Origin: Chryseobacterium sp. c4a
Lineage (GTDB): Bacteria; Bacteroidota; Bacteroidia; Flavobacteriales; Weeksellaceae
Length of the DNA: 64,000 nucleotides
Reading direction: 5' to 3'
Assembly: GCF_009900745.1 (NCBI RefSeq)
Contig: NZ_WXVU01000017.1
Span: forward strand, 60,768-124,767
The notes beneath the pieces were generated by a model. It ran no database searches. It was given only the letters and a program-made list of their open reading frames with translations, and had not been told where the DNA came from. The stretch's first letter is position 1. Every line of letters begins with the position of its first letter. A program made the translations under genes and the position numbers. Positions 58,504 to 64,000 of the stretch are shown in pieces.

Positions 58504-60693
58504 ATGAAAAAAAATAGATCTAATGCTGAGAAAATTTCAGAGAATCATATCGCAGGCATTAACCGTGTGGTGAAGCTTGACATTGTGATTGATGGAAAAC
58601 CTATCAGCCACTTTAAGCACTTCCGATTACAACAAAGCGCTAAAACCCATCATTACTTTGAACTTACCTTAGCGCACGATTCTTTAGGTAAAGCACAAAA
58701 TCATAACTTAGAACAAGCTAAACAATTTTTTGGAAAACGACTGACGGTAACTTTTAGGTATAAAGATCCTGAAAATGAAAGTCCTGAAAGAACATTTGTG
58801 GGTGTTATTATGAAAGTGGCATTTAGTCAGGAAGAAATGAGTTTGGGAAATATAGTATTGAAAGGAAATAGTCCTACAGTCCTGATGGATTCTGCCCCAC
58901 ATACTCAAAGCTTTGGAGGGAATCAGCCTGTAAATACTTCCATTATTGCTGATAGAGTGATTAAAGAAGCATTGGGTACTAATGATTTTGATATTAGAAT
59001 AGATACGCAAAACAATAGTTATATCAACTACAGTTCACAATATTGTGAAACCCATTATAATTACCTTGCCAGAATTGCAGAAGCTTATGGAGAACAATTC
59101 TATTATGATGGAGAAAAACTACACTTCGGAAAGTTACCACCTCATGAAAAGTCTATAAAGCTTATTGATGGCAGTAATGTCAATGATGTACAGATAGAGT
59201 TAAATGCGGTACATATCAAGCCTGAATATTTTGGATATAACAGTAGCAATAACTCAAAGATGATTGGTGTTGATAATCAGATCAAGCATCTTGGTGAACT
59301 ATCATCTGAAACTTATGAACTTAACAACAATATATTTAAAACCCGCTCACTGACTCCTGCGCCTGTAAATCCTAATATGTTCCTTGATATAGATGACTCT
59401 CAAAGAAGTGCAAGAGGGAGTAAAGCAGTAGATGTTTTTAAAGTTTCAGGAAAAACAACTGTGCCATTTCTATATACAGGCTGTATAGCAGATCTAGCCA
59501 TGAGAAAACCAGATAGTAACCAAACATCACACTTCACTACATTGATGATAACCGAAGTAAATCATGAGGTGGATGCAAGAGGATATTATACAGGAGATTT
59601 TGAAGCTATTGCTGAAGGAACTGGCTTTATGCCTAAACCTGATTTTGTAATACCAAAAGCTGAACCACAAGTTGCAACGGTAATATCCAATGTTGATCCT
59701 CTAAACCAAGGAAGAATACAGGTAAGATTTGATTGGCAATTAAATGATACAACCCATCTTATCAGAATGATGAGCCCTGATGCAGGTGGAACAGATGTAA
59801 TAAGCCAAAACAGAGGATTTGTCGCAGTCCCTGAAATCGGAGATCAGGTAATGGTTGGTTTTGAATATCACAATCCAGATTTCCCTTTTGCAATGGGTGG
59901 AATGTTTCATGGTGGTATAGGCTTAGGCGGTGGTATGGACAACCGTGTAAAATCTTTACAGACCCGAAGTGGACATAGATTAGTGTTTACAGAGGATGAA
60001 AGTATTTTACTAACAGATAAAAGCGGTAATGAGCTCAGATTTGATACAGAAGGAAGTAATATCAATATTACAGCTCCTGAAACCATTACTATAAAGTCTA
60101 AGAACTTGAAGTTTGATATTGAAGAAAACATCGAGACCAAAGCAGGAAAGAATATGGATACCAATGTTGGGCAGAATATAAAGATTATTGCTAAACAAGA
60201 GATTAGCCAAGACAGCGGTAAGAAAACCATTATCAATGCTGGAACTAATACTGAAATATCTGCAAAAGCACACCTAGATCTTTATGGTAAAGAAAAATTC
60301 ATTGGTTATACTGATGGACAAACTGAATTTGGAGCAAAAGATAGAATGCATGTTTATGGAGCCAACTCATTATTGACCGCTAAAGATAAGATTGAATACA
60401 AAGCTCCACAAATGAATAAACTTCCTGAGCAAGGAGTATTTGATTATGATAAAGAACCTGCAATTGTAGATGTATTTTGGTTGAATGATACTGGTGAACA
60501 AGCAATAAAAAAATTGTATAAGGAAGAAGAAGCCAGCATCGAGGTTATTACTAGAAACACCAAAGAGGGAGAAGAAGTCAGTATTGATGTTGAAGAAACT
60601 GATGAAAAAGGAGACAAAATCATGAATACCTTCTCAGGTGCAGTTGATAAAGATGGGAAGGCACTATTAAAGAAAATTGTAAAACATAGTTAA
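58504..60693 (+). CDS. vgrG: Type VI secretion tip protein VgrG with C-terminal extension
   Basis: 729 residues. The gp27-like part (about 20-390) contains AHDSLGKAQNH, VFSQEEMSLGNIVLKGNSPT-like phrases and the conserved IAEAYGEQFYYDGEKLHFGKLP; the gp5 OB-fold region (about 395-480) has VISNVDPLNQGRIQVRFDWQ and NRGFVAVPEIGDQVMVGFEYHNPDFPFAMGGMFHG. Then a beta-helix needle (about 490-640) of repeated 'NI...AKQEI' strands. About 90 further residues (FDYDKEPAIVDVFWLND ... SIDVEETDEKGDK) form an additional small domain, probably an effector-loading adaptor. Acts as the secreted spike in a Bacteroidota (subtype iii) system; other core genes are not in this window. Confidence 0.93.
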   Translation: MKKNRSNAEKISENHIAGINRVVKLDIVIDGKPISHFKHFRLQQSAKTHHYFELTLAHDSLGKAQNHNLEQAKQFFGKRLTVTFRYKDPENESPERTFVGVIMKVAFSQEEMSLGNIVLKGNSPTVLMDSAPHTQSFGGNQPVNTSIIADRVIKEALGTNDFDIRIDTQNNSYINYSSQYCETHYNYLARIAEAYGEQFYYDGEKLHFGKLPPHEKSIKLIDGSNVNDVQIELNAVHIKPEYFGYNSSNNSKMIGVDNQIKHLGELSSETYELNNNIFKTRSLTPAPVNPNMFLDIDDSQRSARGSKAVDVFKVSGKTTVPFLYTGCIADLAMRKPDSNQTSHFTTLMITEVNHEVDARGYYTGDFEAIAEGTGFMPKPDFVIPKAEPQVATVISNVDPLNQGRIQVRFDWQLNDTTHLIRMMSPDAGGTDVISQNRGFVAVPEIGDQVMVGFEYHNPDFPFAMGGMFHGGIGLGGGMDNRVKSLQTRSGHRLVFTEDESILLTDKSGNELRFDTEGSNINITAPETITIKSKNLKFDIEENIETKAGKNMDTNVGQNIKIIAKQEISQDSGKKTIINAGTNTEISAKAHLDLYGKEKFIGYTDGQTEFGAKDRMHVYGANSLLTAKDKIEYKAPQMNKLPEQGVFDYDKEPAIVDVFWLNDTGEQAIKKLYKEEEASIEVITRNTKEGEEVSIDVEETDEKGDKIMNTFSGAVDKDGKALLKKIVKHS

Positions 60694-60703
60694 AACTTCT
60701 TTT

Positions 60704-61843
60704 ATGGGAAAACAATTAAAGAAAGCAACGTCAGTATTTTCGATAAAAAAAGTAACAATAAAGGGGACTGAGAAAAAATTTGAAAATAAGGTACTGAATA
60801 ATGATATTGGAAAAGAATACATAATAGTAATTGCTCCACAGAAGTACCAACACGGTAGTGGGCTCCTTAAAAACGCTAGAAATTACTGGAAAAACGATGC
60901 TGGAGCAAACGGAAAATTCATGTTTGTTCTTCAGGGGCTCAGAAGAGTAAAGTTAAATCAGGAATTTAATTTTAATTGGACAATCCTAATGTATACTTAC
61001 GGATATACTGAATCTCAAATAACAAAAACAAAAGAAGCTTTTCAAAAATTAGCTCCTGAATGTAATTTTGTCAAAATAGCTAGTTACCAAGAAGCTATAA
61101 ATTATATTAACACTAAAAATAAAGATAAGGCAACTGATGATAAGAAACTTCGGGAGAAATGTTTAGTAGAAAGAGTTTTTATATATTGCCATGGATTTGT
61201 TGGTAAACTAGCTATGGGATTAACTAATAGGAGTAGTGGTGATGAAAAGCTTGATTGGGATGAAAAAGTTGCTTCCAAGCTACATAAAAACGCTTTTTCC
61301 AATTCAGCAAAACTGTATAGTTTTTCATGCAAAACAGGATTAGGCAATTTAGAAATTGAAAAAGAAAACAATATTAAAAAACAAGTTTATGACGGTGAAG
61401 AATACTCTGGGCAAAGTAGTCCAACAACAATGATTCCTATGTCTCATGCTGTTTATAAAACAATAACATTACCACTATTAGGAGAAAAGAGTTTGGCTCA
61501 AAAACTTGCAAATAATACAGGTGCTATGGTACATGCATATTGTTCAAGGTCAGATTATGAAGATACACTAAATACTCCTGACGAATTAGACTTTATGGAG
61601 TATTATGAAGCAGGTGATGGTAAAAAGCCAGCAAGAGTAAATGAGCGTTATAAATATTTATTAAATAAAAAGAATCGTAAACCTGAGGATGTTAAAAGAT
61701 ACGATACATTACAAAAAATTGATAAAAAAAGAATTTTAATTGATGGAGGGAGATTTGATTTTGATGGTGCACGTTACCCTGTAAAAGGAGGAACTACACC
61801 AGTTGGCGTTCCCAATGATATGAAAACTTATATAAAAAAATAA
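60704..61843 (+). CDS. Candidate T6SS effector with caspase-like His/Cys pair
   Basis: 379 residues, no signal peptide, starting 10 bases after vgrG. No named family recognised, but the central part shows the order expected of clan CD (caspase/CHAT/gingipain-like) cysteine peptidases: a beta strand ending in a His-Gly (VFIYCHGF, His163) and, 46 residues on, a strand ending in Cys (KLYSFSCKTG, Cys209), followed by GAMVHAYCSRSDYED. A Lys-rich N-terminal domain (1-60) and basic C-terminus could mediate VgrG loading. Gene position between vgrG and a membrane protein is that of a secreted toxin. Function is inferred from context and motif spacing only. Confidence 0.55.
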   Translation: MGKQLKKATSVFSIKKVTIKGTEKKFENKVLNNDIGKEYIIVIAPQKYQHGSGLLKNARNYWKNDAGANGKFMFVLQGLRRVKLNQEFNFNWTILMYTYGYTESQITKTKEAFQKLAPECNFVKIASYQEAINYINTKNKDKATDDKKLREKCLVERVFIYCHGFVGKLAMGLTNRSSGDEKLDWDEKVASKLHKNAFSNSAKLYSFSCKTGLGNLEIEKENNIKKQVYDGEEYSGQSSPTTMIPMSHAVYKTITLPLLGEKSLAQKLANNTGAMVHAYCSRSDYEDTLNTPDELDFMEYYEAGDGKKPARVNERYKYLLNKKNRKPEDVKRYDTLQKIDKKRILIDGGRFDFDGARYPVKGGTTPVGVPNDMKTYIKK

Positions 61844-61848
61844 TCAAA

Positions 61849-62388
61849 ATGGAAAAATTGAAAATTTTTGCAAACAAAAATAATATTATCTGGGCTCTAT
61901 GTATGTCAAGTATTTCTACTTTTATTCTTTTTTTTATAGGGTTCTTTTATCTTACGAATGTGGATAGTTCTGCGCTTGCAAGTCCATTTTCTATTTTAGT
62001 TTATTTTGTTTTGCTCTATTTTATTTTTAAAATATTCACTTATTATAAAAAACTAACCATATTAGGACTAGTAGCTTCTATATTCATATTTTTCTTCTTA
62101 TATCTTCTCCTTTTTTTATATGCAGATAAAAACAAAGATTATTTAGAAAATATTATAAAATTTATACCCATAAAAGAATGGGATAGTAATGGATATGACC
62201 CTGCTGAAGAAGAGTTATCATCTCAATTTTGTGGAATAATGACCCTTATCGTATTGTTTCTGCAAATACTCTTTATCAATTTATTACCAGATAATTTTTT
62301 AGAGAATAAAAAACTTGTCAATTATACCTCTATTGGTGTAATTGCAGTGGTTATAATTACTTTAACAATTGTTATTTTCTTTTCATAG
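61849..62388 (+). CDS. Four- to five-helix membrane protein, likely immunity protein
   Basis: 179 residues, largely hydrophobic: helices near 14-35, 47-63, 70-93, 128-146 and 158-178, with a short soluble loop (DKNKDYLENIIKFIPIKEWDSNGYDPAEEE) between the third and fourth. Starts 5 bases after the effector candidate. Small polytopic proteins directly behind T6SS effectors often protect the inner membrane or periplasm of the producer; this role is inferred. Confidence 0.55.
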   Translation: MEKLKIFANKNNIIWALCMSSISTFILFFIGFFYLTNVDSSALASPFSILVYFVLLYFIFKIFTYYKKLTILGLVASIFIFFFLYLLLFLYADKNKDYLENIIKFIPIKEWDSNGYDPAEEELSSQFCGIMTLIVLFLQILFINLLPDNFLENKKLVNYTSIGVIAVVIITLTIVIFFS

Positions 62389-62401
62389 TTAATTAAAAGT
62401 T

Positions 62402-62884
62402 ATGGAAGAACCATATTATATTAGTACTGCACGTGGATATTATGATATAGCAGAAAAAATAAGTAGTGGATATAAAGATATTGATGGAATTAGGCTCATA
62501 AATCCTTCACCAATGGTATTTAATCATGAAGAACTAAGATGGGTAAAAGAGCAACTGTCTGGCTTTTTAAAACAGAATTACTCTGATATTCCAAATGACA
62601 TTTTGAATCAATTACATAAGATCACTTTAGATGAAATTAAAACAAGGTCATATATATTCACATGGTTTTTCAACACTTTCGATGAGGATGTATATCTTAT
62701 GACATTAAAAGTTCAAAATAAACTTTATAATATTTATATAATAAAGTACAGTGAAATGGAAGGAGTATATGACGGAACCACACTTGTAGATCACAAATTA
62801 GTAAATAAGGTAAGATTAGAAAGTGAAAACTGGTATAAAAATCTCTTTAGTGATGAACAAGAATATTTAAAAAGTAAGTATTAA
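62402..62884 (+). CDS. Hypothetical protein, possible second immunity or chaperone
   Basis: 160 residues, soluble, acidic; starts MEEPYYISTARGYYDIAEKISSGYKDIDG, contains WVKEQLSGFLKQNYSDIPNDILNQLHKITLDEI and ends DEQEYLKSKY. No family recognised. Its place between the membrane protein and DUF4280 suggests it belongs to the same toxin module, perhaps as adaptor or immunity protein. Confidence 0.55.
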   Translation: MEEPYYISTARGYYDIAEKISSGYKDIDGIRLINPSPMVFNHEELRWVKEQLSGFLKQNYSDIPNDILNQLHKITLDEIKTRSYIFTWFFNTFDEDVYLMTLKVQNKLYNIYIIKYSEMEGVYDGTTLVDHKLVNKVRLESENWYKNLFSDEQEYLKSKY

Positions 62885-62899
62885 TCTATAGCTTTAATT

Positions 62900-63229
62900 A
62901 TGGCTAAGAATGTCACAAATACAACCCCGCTAAAGTGCGATAAAGGAAGTACACCAACTCCAATCACAGTAACAAGCCAATCTTTTATGAGTATTGATGG
63001 AAAGCTACAGGCTACAGAAGAAGATAAGCAACCTAACACTAACATTAAACCTTTTGGAATGTGTAGCATTTTAAGATCTTCCTGCACGCCTTCACCTGTT
63101 AAATGGGACAATACTTCTGATTTTGAAATTGAAGGTAAAAAAGAGCTATTAGATAACTCTACATGCCAGTGTTCCATTGGCGGTAAAATATCGGTTGTAA
63201 ACTCTGCTCAAAATTTTGTGGAAGAATAA
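62900..63229 (+). CDS. DUF4280 PAAR-like spike protein
   Basis: 109 residues. Matches the DUF4280 (PAAR-like) pattern as I recall it: TPLKCDKGSTPTPITV, SIDGKLQATEEDKQPNTNIKPFGMCSILRSSCTPSPVKW, then ELLDNSTCQCSIGGKISVVNSAQ. Conserved cysteines (LKC, GMC, SSC, TCQC) could coordinate a metal at the tip. Such proteins sharpen the VgrG spike and can carry effectors. Its stop overlaps the next ORF's start (TAATG). Confidence 0.88.
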   Translation: MAKNVTNTTPLKCDKGSTPTPITVTSQSFMSIDGKLQATEEDKQPNTNIKPFGMCSILRSSCTPSPVKWDNTSDFEIEGKKELLDNSTCQCSIGGKISVVNSAQNFVEE

Positions 63230-63612
63230 TGATTTACAAACATTTCAATATAACATTCAAACCTCCTATTTCACAACAAAGACGTGAAAATGATGAATTT
63301 ATGTGGAAAGATGAATCTTGTGGGATTTATTGCATCCTAGGAGCGGATAGAATAATTTATTATAATGGCATAGACAGTTATTGGGTATTTTCTGAATCAC
63401 CCATAACTGTTCTCTACCCTATATCTTTTTATCGACAAGAAGAATCCATAATGAACCAAGGTGAATCTGTACATATTATTGGGTTCTCATTTTATTTTAC
63501 AAATACCGAAAATGAGGTAATTGAACCCATTAAGAAGCACTTTTTCCCTTTTATAGTTGATATAAAACAGTTTCAGCTTTTGGAAAAGGATGGTTTTGTT
63601 TCACTAAATTGA
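63229..63612 (+). CDS. Hypothetical protein coupled to DUF4280
   Basis: 127 residues. The first base of its ATG is the last base of the DUF4280 stop codon. Soluble, aromatic-rich (IYKHFNITFKPP, YNGIDSYWVFSESP, VIGFSFYF-like strands). No family recognised. Coupled genes after DUF4280 commonly encode effectors, adaptors or immunity proteins. Confidence 0.6.
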   Translation: MIYKHFNITFKPPISQQRRENDEFMWKDESCGIYCILGADRIIYYNGIDSYWVFSESPITVLYPISFYRQEESIMNQGESVHIIGFSFYFTNTENEVIEPIKKHFFPFIVDIKQFQLLEKDGFVSLN

Positions 63613-63623
63613 ATTTAGATTAA

Positions 63624-63758
63624 AACAACTTCTCTACAGCCGAAGGAAAATATATTGCTACTGAACAGGATAAGCAGGCGAATGTAAATGTCAAATCTTT
63701 TAGGCAATGTAAATTAAAACCTACTTCAGGCGGATATTTACCATGTATTCCTGGGTAA
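63624..63758 (+). pseudogene. Truncated second DUF4280 fragment
   Basis: The frame (no start codon) gives STAEGKYIATEQDKQANVNV then KSFRQCKLKPTSGGYLPCIPG and a stop. It matches the middle of the intact DUF4280 (GKLQATEEDKQPNTNIKPFGMC...) but lacks the N-terminal and C-terminal thirds. The following sequence is the start of an insertion sequence, so the truncation probably involved that insertion. Loss of the start is not explained by the IS. Confidence 0.75.
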
Positions 63759-64000
63759 ACTTCCCTGTTTTTCAGACAAATTAAAATTATTAAATTTAGT
63801 TTGTTAAACATTATGAAAAAGAGCAAATTTTCAGAACATCAGATTATCAATATTCTGAAAGAATATGAATCTGGGAAAGCGACAAAAGATATTTGTCGTG
63901 AGCATGGAATTTCAGCAGCTACTTTCTACCAGTGGAAGCAGAAATACGGAGGAATGGATGCACAACATCTTAAGGAACTTAAAGCGTTACAGGAAGAGAA
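63759..64000 (+). mobile_element. Left part of an IS3-type insertion sequence
   Basis: A 54-base AT-rich leader precedes the transposase OrfA start at 63813; the element runs out of the window. An inverted terminal repeat would lie near 63750-63780 (GGTAAACTTCCCTGTTTTTC is a candidate) but the partner end is not visible. Confidence 0.7.
63813..64000 (+). CDS. IS3-family transposase OrfA, 3' end outside window
   Basis: At least 62 residues. MKKSKFSEHQIINILKEYESGKATKDICREHGISAATFYQWKQKYGGMDAQHLKELKALQEE is the standard helix-turn-helix OrfA of IS3-group elements (IS2/IS51-like), with the recognition helix around CREHGISAATFYQWKQKYGG and the beginning of the leucine-zipper segment. OrfB with the DDE catalytic domain should lie beyond the window. 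Probably frame-shifted with OrfB in the usual manner. Confidence 0.92.
   Translation, partial: MKKSKFSEHQIINILKEYESGKATKDICREHGISAATFYQWKQKYGGMDAQHLKELKALQEE

Noticed and set aside
54300..64000. A second copy of the tRNA-Phe 3' end marking the island's right end
   Set aside because: I searched by eye for the CGATTCCTGGAGAAACC string downstream and did not find it; the right end must lie outside the window if present.

Overview
The window looks like a chromosomal segment of a Chryseobacterium-type flavobacterium (Weeksellaceae, Bacteroidota). This rests on AT-rich DNA with almost no Shine-Dalgarno motifs, many TAnnTTTG (-7) promoter elements, a type IX secretion sorting tail, a complete Bat/MoxR operon, a YpdA-type reductase, a 646-residue oleate hydratase and a Bacteroidota-style VgrG/DUF4280 module. 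No species is assigned; none of the identifications was checked against a database.

Layout. 1-6.6 kb: two uncharacterised proteins, a cobalamin riboswitch placed in front of an acyl-CoA thioesterase, a small convergent pair (HD phosphohydrolase and exported protein), a PadR-PspC operon and a 20-codon small ORF with its own terminator. 6.6-12.0 kb: a PlsC-like acyltransferase and two menaquinone-type genes (hotdog thioesterase, isochorismate synthase), separated by a lipoprotein and an unusual membrane-tailed ECF sigma factor paired with an outer-membrane barrel. 12.0-21.3 kb: MarC and the Bat operon (moxR, GNAT, DUF58, BatD-like, batA, batB, batC, batD) on the minus strand. 21.5-46 kb: secreted proteins (including a PNGase F-like T9SS cargo), housekeeping enzymes (RlmB, GlnRS), a YfhO membrane protein, a glycosyltransferase, YpdA, prolyl oligopeptidase, MFS, an AraC-oleate hydratase pair and a very large patatin membrane protein.

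47.2-48.4 kb is the most striking stretch: three tandem genes, each of 55 codons or fewer, encode cysteine-rich peptides with near-identical 18-residue double-glycine leaders. A decayed copy of the 3' end of menC sits between the first and second, and the intact menC lies directly after the third. This indicates that the array grew by duplicating a peptide-plus-menC-tail unit. 48.4-54.2 kb returns to core genes (menC, fbp, aspartate kinase, OlsF-like lipid synthase).

54.25 kb to the end is a mobile or accessory island. It begins at a tRNA-Phe gene followed by a tyrosine integrase, a strong inverted repeat and a long, nested stem-loop element that is probably a structured RNA. A type VI secretion module follows: VgrG with a C-terminal extension, a candidate effector with a caspase-like His/Cys pair, a membrane protein suited to be its immunity partner, and a PAAR-like DUF4280 protein. 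Further on lie a truncated second DUF4280 fragment and the start of an IS3-type transposase. The island's right end is outside the window.
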